Positions 1 to 5,504 of a DNA stretch of 5,504 nt are shown here, piece after piece. The stretch is taken from the NCBI GenBank assembly GCA_023437285.1, contig JAEZGP010000308.1, forward strand, positions 1-5,504, written 5' to 3'. Made by a program: the position numbers and the translations under genes. This DNA is from Actinomycetes bacterium. Lineage in GTDB: Bacteria; Actinomycetota; Actinomycetes; Mycobacteriales; Micromonosporaceae. Numbering within the stretch: the first letter of the stretch is position 1; each line of letters opens with the position of its first letter. Below the pieces are notes generated by a model. That model was given only the letters and a program-made list of their open reading frames with translations, made no database searches and was not told where the DNA came from.

Positions 1-1109
1 GCGAGCAGCGCGGCGAGCTGTCCGGGACGGTCGCCGCAGCGTACCCGCACGCGCAGGTACCGGCCGGCGGCGGCGAGGCCGTGCTCGATCACGCGGACCA
101 TGAGCAGCGGATCGATGTTGCCGCCGGTGAGCAGCACGACGACGGGCGGCCGGACGTCGACCACGCCGGCCATGAGCGCGGCGACGCCGACCGCGCCGGC
201 CGGCTCGACCACGAGCTTGCTGCGTTCCAGGAGCATGAGCAGCGCTCGGGAGATGTCCTCCTCGGTGACCGTGACGACCTCGTCGACGGTCTTGGCGAGG
301 TGGGCGAAGGCCAGGTCACCCGGCCGGCCCACCGCGATGCCGTCCGCGATGGTCGACATCGAGGCCAGCCGTACGGGGTGGCCGGCGGCCAGCGAGGCGG
401 GCACGGCCGCGGCCCCGGCCGCCTGTACCCCGATGAGCCGTACGTCCGGCTTGCGGGCCGCCAGCGCCACCCCCAGGCCGGAGATCAACCCGCCGCCGCC
501 GACGCCGACGACGACCGTCGCCACGTCGGGACACTGCTCGAGGATCTCCAGGGCCACCGTCCCCTGGCCGGCGATCACGTCGGGGTGGTCGAAGGGATGG
601 ATGAACACCGCCCCGGTCCGCCGGGCGAACTCCTCCGCCTCGACGAGCGCCTCGTCGACCGTGTCACCGACAAGATGGATGGTCGCCCCGTACCCCCGGG
701 TCGCTGCGATCTTGGGCAGCGGCGCGCCGACCGGCATGAACACGGTGGCCGGCGTGCCGGTCAGGCTCGCCGCCACGGCCACCCCCTGCGCGTGGTTGCC
801 CGCGCTGGCGGCCACCACGCCGTTGGCGCGCTCGGCATCGGTGAGCCGGGAGATGCGGGTGTAGGCCCCCCGGACCTTGTACGACCCGGCCCGCTGCAGG
901 TTCTCGCATTTGAGCCAGGCGGGCCCGCCGACCCGGGCGGCCAGCGGGCGACACGGTTCCAGCGGCGTCACCCGCGCCACGCCGGCGAGGCGGCGCTCGG
1001 CGGCCTCGATGTCGGCGATGGTGACCTCCGCGATGGGCGGTGTCCAGTCCGGTGGCGGCACCACTTCGTCAGCCGCCACGGACCCGGCGAGGGGTACGTC
1101 GTCGCTCAT
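1..1109 (-). CDS. ilvA: Threonine dehydratase (threonine ammonia-lyase), 5' part, cut by the left window edge
   Basis: PLP-dependent deaminase converting L-threonine to 2-oxobutanoate and ammonia, the entry step to isoleucine in the cytosol. I translated 369 complete codons from the ATG at 1109. Seen: a fold-type II PLP lysine in GSYKVRGAY (K78), the substrate-side loop SAGNHAQG (102-109), the glycine-rich phosphate loop GVGGGGLISG (202-211), and EPAGAVG (302-308). The last residues, YLRVRVRCGDRPGQLAALL, look like the start of a C-terminal ACT-type regulatory domain (D-R-P-G-x-L), so this is probably the medium form of about 400 residues with one ACT domain and only some tens of residues missing. 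The conserved part begins near TIADIEAAERRL (30-41); the 29 residues before it are an acidic, proline-rich extension, so the start is less sure. An in-frame GTG directly precedes the ATG. The gene is divergent from the NUDIX gene, 48 bp apart. Whether threonine or serine is preferred cannot be read from sequence; threonine is the likelier. Confidence 0.93.
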   Translation of the reverse strand, partial: MSDDVPLAGSVAADEVVPPPDWTPPIAEVTIADIEAAERRLAGVARVTPLEPCRPLAARVGGPAWLKCENLQRAGSYKVRGAYTRISRLTDAERANGVVAASAGNHAQGVAVAASLTGTPATVFMPVGAPLPKIAATRGYGATIHLVGDTVDEALVEAEEFARRTGAVFIHPFDHPDVIAGQGTVALEILEQCPDVATVVVGVGGGGLISGLGVALAARKPDVRLIGVQAAGAAAVPASLAAGHPVRLASMSTIADGIAVGRPGDLAFAHLAKTVDEVVTVTEEDISRALLMLLERSKLVVEPAGAVGVAALMAGVVDVRPPVVVLLTGGNIDPLLMVRVIEHGLAAAGRYLRVRVRCGDRPGQLAALL

Positions 1110-1157
1110 CACCTGATCTTCGCACTCGGGCCAGCGACCGTGCGGGAAGCTGGCACA
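1110..1157. promoter_or_regulatory. Divergent promoter region between ilvA and the NUDIX gene
   Basis: This 48-bp gap must hold the start signals of both genes. On the plus strand, CACAAT (1154-1159) fits the loose -10 pattern xAxxxT and lies 7 nt before the in-frame GTG at 1167, which would give a leaderless NUDIX transcript. Alternatively GGGAAG (1144-1149) sits 8 nt before the ATG at 1158 as a modest ribosome binding site. On the minus strand, GAAGAT (1121-1116) lies 6 nt before the ilvA ATG and could be a weak -10 for a leaderless message, or its GAAG a weak ribosome binding site. I see no clear -35 box on either strand. These are inferences from position and loose consensus only. Confidence 0.35.
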
Positions 1158-1652
1158 ATGCCTGCCGTGCATCGACCGATCCTCGCCACGCTGGGCTACG
1201 TCGTCTCTCCGGAGCGCGACCGGGTGCTCATGGTGCATCGCAACAAGCGCCCCACCGACCTGCACTACGGCCACTACAACGGCCTGGGCGGAAAGCTCGA
1301 GTCCGATGAGGACGTGGTGTCGGGCATCCGCCGCGAGATCTACGAGGAGGCCGGGCTCGTCGCCGACACGGTGACGCTGCGGGGCACGATCTCGTGGCCC
1401 GGTTTCGGCCGGGCCGGGGAGGACTGGTTCGGCTTCATCTTCCGCATCGACGAGTGGCGCGGTGAGGCGTACCCGGGCAACGACGAGGGCACCCTGCACT
1501 GGGTGAAGATCGCGGACCTGGAGTCACTGCCGATGTGGGACAGCGACCACCTGTTCCTGCCCATGGTCTTCGACGACGACCCGCGCAGTTTCCACGGCTG
1601 GATGCCGTTCCACGCGGGCCGGATGGTCGACTGGTCCTACGTCCGCGCCTGA
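1158..1652 (+). CDS. NUDIX hydrolase, MutX/MTH1-like, probable 8-oxo-dGTP diphosphatase
   Basis: A 164-residue protein with a perfect NUDIX box at residues 45-67: G45, E51, then REIYEEAGL (59-67), matching G-x5-E-x7-R-E-U-x-E-E-x-G-U. This helix binds Mg2+ and cleaves nucleoside diphosphate-X bonds. The pattern around it (TLGYV, VLMVHRNKRPTD, YNGLGGKLE, then EGTLHWV and MWDSDHLFLP) resembles streptococcal MutX and MTH1-type enzymes that hydrolyse 8-oxo-dGTP, so nucleotide-pool cleaning is the likely role; NUDIX substrates are often mispredicted, so this is inference. The start is uncertain: ATG 1158 gives MPAVHRPILATLGYV, GTG 1167 gives a protein three residues shorter. The reading frame stays open far upstream, but that part is antisense to ilvA and is not protein-like. 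The stop codon touches the tandem repeat at 1658-1707. It faces the convergent amidase gene with 40 bp between the stops. Confidence 0.9.
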   Translation: MPAVHRPILATLGYVVSPERDRVLMVHRNKRPTDLHYGHYNGLGGKLESDEDVVSGIRREIYEEAGLVADTVTLRGTISWPGFGRAGEDWFGFIFRIDEWRGEAYPGNDEGTLHWVKIADLESLPMWDSDHLFLPMVFDDDPRSFHGWMPFHAGRMVDWSYVRA

Positions 1653-1707
1653 GTTTTAGGTACGTGCCTGGTTTGTAGGTACGTGCCTGAGTTTAGGTAC
1701 GTGCCTG
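1645..1707. repeat. Tandem 18-19 bp palindromic repeat, three exact cores plus a degenerate one
   Basis: The 13-base core AGGTACGTGCCTG occurs exactly three times, at 1658-1670, 1677-1689 and 1695-1707, with periods of 19 and 18 bases. The linkers are similar but not identical (GTTTGT, then AGTTT). A degenerate half unit, GCCTGAGTTTT, precedes them at 1647-1657 and overlaps the NUDIX stop codon. The 12-base AGGTACGTGCCT is itself an almost perfect palindrome, with one T/G pair on each side of the centre breaking the symmetry. The cluster lies between two convergent genes and extends into the 3' end of the amidase gene, whose TAA is at 1695-1693. Function unknown; a transcription terminator, a protein binding cluster or simple slippage expansion are all possible. 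Confidence 0.85.
1658..1688 (+). terminator. Possible hairpin terminator for the NUDIX transcript, formed by two repeat copies
   Basis: Repeat copies one and two can pair as a stem of 12 base pairs (1658-1669 with 1677-1688) and a 7-nt loop GGTTTGT. In plus-strand RNA all 12 positions pair, two of them as G-U. In minus-strand RNA the same two positions become A-C mismatches, so the fold favours the NUDIX message. It starts 5 nt after the NUDIX stop. Copies two and three can form the same stem as an alternative, with loop GAGTTT. There is no U-tract, which is common for actinobacterial 3' hairpins, so true termination is inferred, not shown. Confidence 0.45.
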
Positions 1708-3084
1708 AGCGCCGAGGCGGGGCCAGCCCGGCGCGTGCGGACGCCACGGGGCGGCCAGCTCCATCTGCGCGGCGGCCGCCAGGACCAGCAGCTCGCTGCC
1801 GGGCGGGCCGACAATCTGGACGGCGGCCGGCAGCCCGTCGCCGCGTACGCCGGCCGGTACGGAGATCGCGGGGAACCCGGCGATGTTCCACGGCGCGGCG
1901 TACGGGGCGTAGCGCAGGTTCGCCGCCATGTTGGCCCGCCAGGGGCGCGCCGACCACGGTTCGGCGGCCGGCGGCGGACCGGCGAGGACGGGCTGTACCA
2001 GCAGGTCGAACCCGCCGTCGACGAACCACGCCTCGCACCGTGCGCGCCACGCGTCGCGGTCGCTGTCGCGTACGACGCCGCGCTTGTCCGCGTGCGCGCC
2101 GAGCGAGATGTGCCGGCGGGTACGCGGCTGCAGGTCGGGCAGCCACAGCCCGGCCGACTCGCGGTGGGCGATGGCGCACCAGGTGGCGATGCCGAGCAGC
2201 CCCAGCTTGGTCGGGTAGGTCGGGTCGCTCGACACGGTCTGGTGCCCGAGCGAGACGAGGACCCGCGCCGCCGCCGCGACGGCCTCGCGGGTGTCGTGGT
2301 CCGGGGAGACGCCGGTGACCGGGCTGCGTACGGACACCGCGATCCGCAGCGCGTCGGGCTCCACGAGCGGGGCGGGGGTACGGCCCGCGAGCACGGCGAA
2401 GCCGACCGACACGTCGGCGACGGTGGTGCCGAGGATGCCGTGCTCGGCCAGCCCCAGCCAGTCGGTGATCCCGATGTCGTACGGGATGATGCCCCGGCCC
2501 GGCTTGAACCCGACGAGGCCGCAGCACGCGGCCGGGATGCGGATCGACCCGAGGCCGTCGTTGCCGTGCGCCATCGGCACGATGCCGGCCGCGACGGCCG
2601 CGGCCGAGCCGCCCGACGAGCCGCCGGGCGTACGGTCGAGCCGCCACGGGTTGCGGGTCACGGCGGTCTCGTCGTCGGTCGTGCCCCACAGTCCCAACTC
2701 GGGCATGCGGCTCACGCCGAGCACGACCGCTCCCGCGCCGCGCAGCCGGCGTACGACCTCATGGTCGTTGTCGGCGACCGGCGTACGGGCGGCGACCGAC
2801 CCGTGCCACGTCGGCAACCCCGCGACCGGGGTGTTCTCCTTGACGAGGACGGGCACCCCGGCCAGCGCGAGGTCGGCGAGGTCGGGCTCCGCGTCGACCT
2901 GCTCGGCCTCGGCCAGGGCCTCACCGGCGCGCAGCACCCGGATCGCGTTGACCTCTGGGTCGGCGACCCGGGCGTGCTCGATGTGGTCGGCGAGCACCTC
3001 CGTGGCCCGCGCGTCGCCGCGTCGCACGGCGCGCGCGATCTGCCGCGCGGTGGCGCCAACCCACGTGGAATGCTGCTCGAGCAC
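1693..3084 (-). CDS. Amidase of the amidase-signature family, substrate unknown
   Basis: A 463-residue hydrolase of C-N amide bonds, normal length for the family, with no signal peptide, so probably cytosolic. The full signature is present: GVPVLVKEN with catalytic lysine K82, [16 protein letters not shown] with the bridging serine S156, and [22 protein letters not shown] with nucleophile S180; the 24-residue spacing between the serines matches other family members. The C-terminal motif [15 protein letters not shown] also fits. It is unlikely to be the GatA subunit of the tRNA amidotransferase, as no gatB or gatC lies nearby and the sequence is GatA-like only in the signature. The start is GTG 3084, chosen because AGGGGAG lies 6 nt upstream. 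It follows metB on the same strand after 54 bp with its own likely promoter. The last four residues (QART) and the stop are encoded by the third copy of the downstream tandem repeat and its linker, suggesting the 3' end was altered by the repeat. Confidence 0.92.
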   Translation of the reverse strand: MLEQHSTWVGATARQIARAVRRGDARATEVLADHIEHARVADPEVNAIRVLRAGEALAEAEQVDAEPDLADLALAGVPVLVKENTPVAGLPTWHGSVAARTPVADNDHEVVRRLRGAGAVVLGVSRMPELGLWGTTDDETAVTRNPWRLDRTPGGSSGGSAAAVAAGIVPMAHGNDGLGSIRIPAACCGLVGFKPGRGIIPYDIGITDWLGLAEHGILGTTVADVSVGFAVLAGRTPAPLVEPDALRIAVSVRSPVTGVSPDHDTREAVAAAARVLVSLGHQTVSSDPTYPTKLGLLGIATWCAIAHRESAGLWLPDLQPRTRRHISLGAHADKRGVVRDSDRDAWRARCEAWFVDGGFDLLVQPVLAGPPPAAEPWSARPWRANMAANLRYAPYAAPWNIAGFPAISVPAGVRGDGLPAAVQIVGPPGSELLVLAAAAQMELAAPWRPHAPGWPRLGAQART

Positions 3085-3090
3085 GGCGGT

Positions 3091-3097
3091 CTCCCCT
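3091..3097 (-). promoter_or_regulatory. Ribosome binding site of the amidase gene
   Basis: On the minus strand the sequence reads AGGGGAG, then six bases (ACCGCC), then GTG. This is a strong purine-rich Shine-Dalgarno site at good spacing and decides the GTG start at 3084. No such site precedes metB, so the two genes appear to start translation by different routes. Confidence 0.75.
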
Positions 3098-3111
3098 GTC
3101 GCCAGCCGACA

Positions 3112-3117
3112 AATATA
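3112..3117 (-). promoter_or_regulatory. Likely -10 box of an amidase promoter in an AT-rich island
   Basis: The minus strand reads TATATT within GCATATATTTGTC, a sharp AT-rich island in otherwise very GC-rich DNA between metB and the amidase gene. As a -10 hexamer it matches the TAxxxT pattern and would give a leader of about 20 nt that contains the ribosome binding site. The hexamer 17 bases upstream (GACTCG, 3140-3135) is a poor -35 and overlaps the metB stop codon. So the amidase may be transcribed on its own as well as by read-through from metB. This is inferred from sequence only. Confidence 0.45.
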
Positions 3118-3138
3118 TGCCTGCGATGTGCTAACGAG

Positions 3139-4302
3139 TCAGCGCAACGCCTGTTCCAGGTCGGCCAGGAGGTCGTCGACCGACTCGATGCCGACCGAGA
3201 GCCTGACCAGGTCGCCCGGCACCTCCAGCGCGGAGCCGGCGACCGACGCGTGGGTCATCCGGCCGGGGTGCTCGATGAGCGACTCGACGCCGCCCAGCGA
3301 CTCGCCGAGGACGAACAGCTTGGCACGGTCGCAGACCTCGATGGCCGCCGCCTCGCTGCCAAGGCGGAAGCTCACCATGCCGCCGAAGCGGCGCATCTGC
3401 TTGGCGGCCGTCTCGTGCCCGGGGTGTTCGGGCAGGCCCGGGTAGAGGACGCTCGCCACGGCCGGGTGCCCGACCAGGTAGTCGGCGATCCGCTCGGCGT
3501 TGTCGCAGTGGCGGTCCATCCGTACGCCCAAGGTCTTGATTCCGCGCAGGGTGAGCCACGCGTCGAAGGGGCCGCAGACGGCGCCCATGGCGTTCTGGTG
3601 GAAGGCGAGCCGCGCGGCTAGGTCGTCGTCGCGGACGACGAGCGCCCCACCGACCACATCGGAGTGCCCGCCGACGTACTTCGTGGTCGAGTGGACCACC
3701 ACGTCGGCGCCGAGCGCGAGCGGCTGTTGCAGGTAGGGCGAGGCGAACGTGTTGTCGACCACGAGCAGCGCGCCGCTCTCGCGGGCCAGCGCGGCGAGGC
3801 CGGCGATGTCGGCGATGCCGAGCAGCGGGTTCGTCGGTGTCTCCACCCAGATGATCTTCGTCTGCGGCGTCACGGCCGCCCGCGCGGCGTCCAGGTCAGA
3901 CAGGTGCGCCGGGGTGAACTCCAGGCCCCAGTTCGCCGCGACCTTGGCGAAGAGCCGGAACGTGCCGCCGTACGCGTCGTCGGGGATCACCACGTGGTCG
4001 CCCGGGCGGCAGAGCGCGCGCAGCAGCGTGTCCTCGGCGGCCAGGCCGCTGGCGAACGCCAGCCCGTGCCGGCCGTCCTCCAGCGCCGCGAGGCACTCCT
4101 GCAGGGCATCGCGGGTCGGGTTGGCGGTGCGCGAGTACTCGTAGCCGAGTCGCGGCGCGCCGACGGCGTCCTGGGCGTACGTGGACGTCTGGTAGATCGG
4201 CGGCACCACGGCGCCCGTGCGCGGGTCGGGCTCCTGCCCCGCGTGGATCGCCAGCGTCTCGAAGCCCAGAGTCACGCCGCCACTGCCCTGCCGCTCGCTC
4301 AT
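3139..4302 (-). CDS. metB: Cystathionine gamma-synthase (Cys/Met metabolism PLP enzyme)
   Basis: A 387-residue fold-type I PLP enzyme of the transsulfuration family, full length. Seen: [11 protein letters not shown] (54-64), whose Tyr/Arg bind the PLP phosphate of the partner subunit; [10 protein letters not shown] with the ring-stacking Y111; VETPTNPLL (153-161); [14 protein letters not shown] with D183 that pairs with the pyridine nitrogen; [16 protein letters not shown] with the PLP lysine K208; and [20 protein letters not shown] with E340 in the active site, then VRLSVGIE with the carboxylate-binding R367. The [16 protein letters not shown] and SLIEHP style matches mycobacterial MetB closely as I recall it. 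MetB joins an activated homoserine (acetyl- or succinyl-) with cysteine to give cystathionine on the way to methionine; many actinobacterial members also show cystathionine gamma-lyase activity, giving cysteine, 2-oxobutanoate and ammonia, and sequence does not separate the two. The start ATG 4302 has no Shine-Dalgarno site but has a -10-like box 6 nt upstream, so it is probably leaderless. Divergent from the HIT gene. Confidence 0.92.
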   Translation of the reverse strand: MSERQGSGGVTLGFETLAIHAGQEPDPRTGAVVPPIYQTSTYAQDAVGAPRLGYEYSRTANPTRDALQECLAALEDGRHGLAFASGLAAEDTLLRALCRPGDHVVIPDDAYGGTFRLFAKVAANWGLEFTPAHLSDLDAARAAVTPQTKIIWVETPTNPLLGIADIAGLAALARESGALLVVDNTFASPYLQQPLALGADVVVHSTTKYVGGHSDVVGGALVVRDDDLAARLAFHQNAMGAVCGPFDAWLTLRGIKTLGVRMDRHCDNAERIADYLVGHPAVASVLYPGLPEHPGHETAAKQMRRFGGMVSFRLGSEAAAIEVCDRAKLFVLGESLGGVESLIEHPGRMTHASVAGSALEVPGDLVRLSVGIESVDDLLADLEQALR

Positions 4303-4308
4303 TGGTTG

Positions 4309-4314
4309 AGGCTA
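4309..4314 (-). promoter_or_regulatory. -10 box of metB, leaderless promoter
   Basis: The minus strand reads TAGCCT followed by six bases (CAACCA) and then the metB ATG. It fits the TAxxxT -10 pattern at the distance expected if transcription begins at or within a base of the start codon. No ribosome binding site is present, which supports a leaderless message. The matching -35 region would lie inside the start of the HIT gene; I see no clear -35 there. Confidence 0.55.
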
Positions 4315-4325
4315 GCGCCCGCTAG
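4312..4325. repeat. 14-bp interrupted palindrome between the two divergent -10 boxes
   Basis: CTAGCG-CC-CGCTAG is an inverted repeat with six-base arms and a two-base centre. Its ends overlap the -10 box of metB on one side and the -10 box of the HIT gene on the other. It contains two CTAG tetramers, a word that is rare in many bacterial genomes. It could be an operator that governs both genes, or the symmetry may simply come from two similar -10 elements placed back to back. Confidence 0.6.
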
Positions 4326-4328
4326 GGT
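4323..4328 (+). promoter_or_regulatory. -10 box of the HIT gene, probably leaderless promoter
   Basis: TAGGGT lies 7 nt before the ATG at 4336, the spacing of a leaderless promoter whose first transcribed base is the A of ATG. TTGGTT (4302-4307) is a possible -35 with a short 15-bp spacer. AGGG (4324-4327), 8 nt before the ATG, could instead act as a weak ribosome binding site if transcription starts further upstream, so the leaderless reading is likely but not certain. Confidence 0.55.
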
Positions 4329-4335
4329 CGTTGCC

Positions 4336-4755
4336 ATGGAGGGCTGCCTGTTCTGCGCAGTGGTCGCCGGGTCGCCGGACGTGGCAAGGGTTGCCGAGGA
4401 TCCGTCCGGCGTGGCGATCCTCGATCATCGCCCGGTTTTCAAAGGTCACGTGCTGGTCGCCCCGCGAGCACACGTGCCGACCCTGGGTGACCTACCGGTC
4501 GGCGATTTAGGCGTGTTTTTCGGTTTTGTGCAACGAATCGCCATCGCGGTGGAGACCGGCCTCGGCGCCGGCGGCACCTTCGTCGCCATGAACAACAAGG
4601 TCAGCCAGAGCGTGCCCCACCTGCACGTCCACGTCGTACCCCGGACCAAGGGCGACGGGCTGCGCGGCTTCTTCTGGCCGCGTACGAAATACGCCTCAGA
4701 GACAGAATCGTCCGAGTACGCCGCGAAGATTGCCGACGCGCTCGGGAACGCCTGA
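4336..4755 (+). CDS. HIT (histidine triad) family nucleotide-binding protein
   Basis: A 139-residue cytosolic protein with the histidine triad [10 protein letters not shown]95, H97 and H99. The family uses the triad to hydrolyse or transfer nucleotides through a nucleotidyl-histidine intermediate; Hint-type members cleave AMP phosphoramidates. C4 and C7 (CLFC), with H46 and H95 in the expected places, suggest the structural zinc site of HINT-like bacterial proteins. The NNKVSQSVP segment (86-94) before the triad takes the place of the usual NxxxxGQSV loop. The tail [15 protein letters not shown] (105-119) recurs, as I recall, in actinobacterial HIT proteins. Its substrate is unknown. The gene contains an in-frame TTA leucine codon (4507-4509) inside a patch of A/T-ending codons, unlike all its neighbours. 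It is divergent from metB and lies 51 bp upstream of msrA on the same strand, so it may share a transcript with msrA. Confidence 0.92.
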   Translation: MEGCLFCAVVAGSPDVARVAEDPSGVAILDHRPVFKGHVLVAPRAHVPTLGDLPVGDLGVFFGFVQRIAIAVETGLGAGGTFVAMNNKVSQSVPHLHVHVVPRTKGDGLRGFFWPRTKYASETESSEYAAKIADALGNA

Positions 4756-4796
4756 CCGCCGTTCGTGGTTGTGCAGGGTGGCTTCTCTTCGACTGC

Positions 4797-4800
4797 GAGG
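4797..4800 (+). promoter_or_regulatory. Ribosome binding site of msrA
   Basis: GAGG followed by six bases (TAAGCG) and then ATG 4807 is a well-spaced Shine-Dalgarno site that fixes the msrA start. The rest of the 51-bp gap (4756-4796) shows no clear -10/-35 pair and no strong hairpin, so msrA may be expressed from the HIT promoter, or from a promoter I cannot recognise. Confidence 0.7.
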
Positions 4801-4806
4801 TAAGCG

Positions 4807-5466
4807 ATGTTCCTGAGGTTCCACCAGCCCGAGATGGTCGCCCCCGACAAGGCGCTGCCCGGCCGGGCGACGCCCCTGCCGGTCGCCGACCGCCACACCG
4901 TGCTCGGTACGCCGCTGCGCGGCCCGTGGCCGGCGAACCTGCAGGTCGCGTACTTCGGCATGGGCTGCTTCTGGGGCGCCGAGCGCCTCTTCTGGCGGCT
5001 GCCCGGCGTCTATTCCACGTCGGTGGGCTACCAGGGCGGCTACACGCCCAACCCCACCTACGAGGAGACCTGCACCGGCCAGACCGGCCACACCGAGGCC
5101 GTCCAGGTCGTCTACGACCCCACCAAGATCCAGTACGCGGACCTGCTCAAGGTCTTCTGGGACAACCACGACCCCACCCAGGGCTACCGCCAGGGCAACG
5201 ACGTGGGCACCCAGTACCGTTCGGCGATCTACGCCACCACCCCCGAGCAGCTCGCCGAGGCGCGCGCCTCCCGGGAGGCGTTCAACCCCATCGTCCGGGG
5301 CGCCGGGGCGGGCGACATCACCACGGAGATCACCGAGGCGGGCGAGTTCTACTACGCCGAGGACTACCACCAGCAGTACCTGTCGGACGCCAAGAACCCG
5401 AACGGCTACTGCAACCACGGCCCCAACGGCCTGACCTGCCCGGTCGGCGTGGCCAAGACCGCCTGA
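4807..5466 (+). CDS. msrA: Peptide methionine (S)-S-oxide reductase
   Basis: A 219-residue enzyme that reduces methionine-S-sulfoxide, free or in proteins, back to methionine using thioredoxin. The active site GCFWGAE holds nucleophile C54; E97 (in HTEAV), D132 and Y137 (in [10 protein letters not shown]) lie at the same offsets from the cysteine as E94, D129 and Y134 of E. coli MsrA. C202 and C211 in the C-terminal segment [16 protein letters not shown] are the two recycling cysteines, so this is a three-cysteine, E. coli-like form with an N-terminal extension of about 45 residues, as in E. coli, not a short MsrA. No signal peptide is seen, so it is cytosolic. Codon use is strikingly C-ending (TAC, GAC, ACC, ATC runs), which suggests good expression. 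It ends 38 bp before the right edge and stands alone, not fused to MsrB. Confidence 0.96.
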   Translation: MFLRFHQPEMVAPDKALPGRATPLPVADRHTVLGTPLRGPWPANLQVAYFGMGCFWGAERLFWRLPGVYSTSVGYQGGYTPNPTYEETCTGQTGHTEAVQVVYDPTKIQYADLLKVFWDNHDPTQGYRQGNDVGTQYRSAIYATTPEQLAEARASREAFNPIVRGAGAGDITTEITEAGEFYYAEDYHQQYLSDAKNPNGYCNHGPNGLTCPVGVAKTA

Positions 5467-5504
5467 ACGCGAAAGAAGTGGGGGGCCCGGCCCAGGCGGG
5501 GCGG
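5467..5504. other. Short non-coding tail after msrA, cut by the window edge
   Basis: Thirty-eight bases follow the msrA stop. They hold a very G-rich run with GGGCC and GGCCC (about 5483-5493) that could be one side of a terminator hairpin, but the inner loop would be too short as seen and the sequence ends here, so I make no call. Confidence 0.3.

Noticed and set aside
81..1157. Long open frame upstream of, and in frame with, the NUDIX gene, which could suggest a large fusion protein
   Set aside because: It lies antisense to ilvA, is low-complexity (Arg, Gly, Asp, His-rich) and has no domain pattern; it is open only because GC-rich DNA has few stops.
1151..1159. TGGCACAAT as a sigma-54-type -24/-12 promoter
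   Set aside because: The TGGC lacks the partner GC element at the right spacing, and sigma-54 is generally absent from actinobacteria.
1658..1707. A small CRISPR array
   Set aside because: The repeat is only 13 bases with 5-6 base linkers that resemble each other, so there are no spacers, and no cas gene is present.
3085..3138. A link between the tandem repeat and the metB-amidase gap, as flanks of one inserted element
   Set aside because: Only the short word TGCCTG is shared; there is no real inverted or direct repeat pair around the amidase gene and no transposase.
1735..3621. A plus-strand open frame of 628 codons across the amidase and metB genes
   Set aside because: It is antisense to two genes with full catalytic motifs, its composition is Arg/Gly/Asp-rich, and it crosses the metB-amidase gap without any start signal.
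4446..5418. Minus-strand open frames opposite the HIT and msrA genes
   Set aside because: Both sit antisense to clearly functional genes; the valine-rich repeat-like translation is the reverse image of C-ending codons in msrA.
1..5504. A new defence, toxin-antitoxin or biosynthetic gene system
   Set aside because: All six genes belong to well-known enzyme families with intact motifs, and none forms a recognisable system with its neighbours.

Overview
The window is about 70% GC by eye, uses strongly G/C-ending codons, and has very short intergenic gaps (the longest is 54 bases). This fits a high-GC actinomycete. The MetB sequence style, leaderless-looking promoters and abundant CGTACG words make Micromonosporaceae my best guess, but I cannot prove the family from sequence alone.

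Layout, left to right: the 5' part of a threonine dehydratase gene (ilvA, minus strand, running off the left edge); a divergent MutX/MTH1-like NUDIX hydrolase gene (plus); a cluster of three near-identical 18-19 bp repeats lying exactly between the convergent 3' ends of the NUDIX gene and an amidase-signature gene (minus); the cystathionine gamma-synthase/lyase gene metB (minus), 54 bp upstream of the amidase; a 33-bp divergent promoter region; a HIT-family protein gene (plus); and msrA, peptide methionine-S-sulfoxide reductase (plus). No stretch over 300 bases lacks a gene. I see no tRNA, rRNA, CRISPR, transposase or phage gene.

The genes are mostly housekeeping. IlvA and MetB are PLP enzymes that meet at 2-oxobutanoate: IlvA makes it from threonine, and gamma-elimination by MetB-type enzymes can release it. 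MetB works toward methionine and MsrA repairs oxidised methionine. The NUDIX protein probably removes oxidised nucleotides such as 8-oxo-dGTP, so a mild 'sulfur amino acid plus oxidation repair' theme exists, though the genes lie in several transcription units. The amidase and HIT proteins have clear catalytic motifs but unknown substrates.

I found no convincing new multi-gene system. The points most worth checking are non-coding: the tandem palindromic repeat that supplies the last codons of the amidase and can fold as a hairpin behind the NUDIX gene, and the back-to-back promoters of metB and the HIT gene built around a CTAG-containing palindrome. A single TTA leucine codon in the HIT gene and a strong excess of CGTACG are also worth a look.
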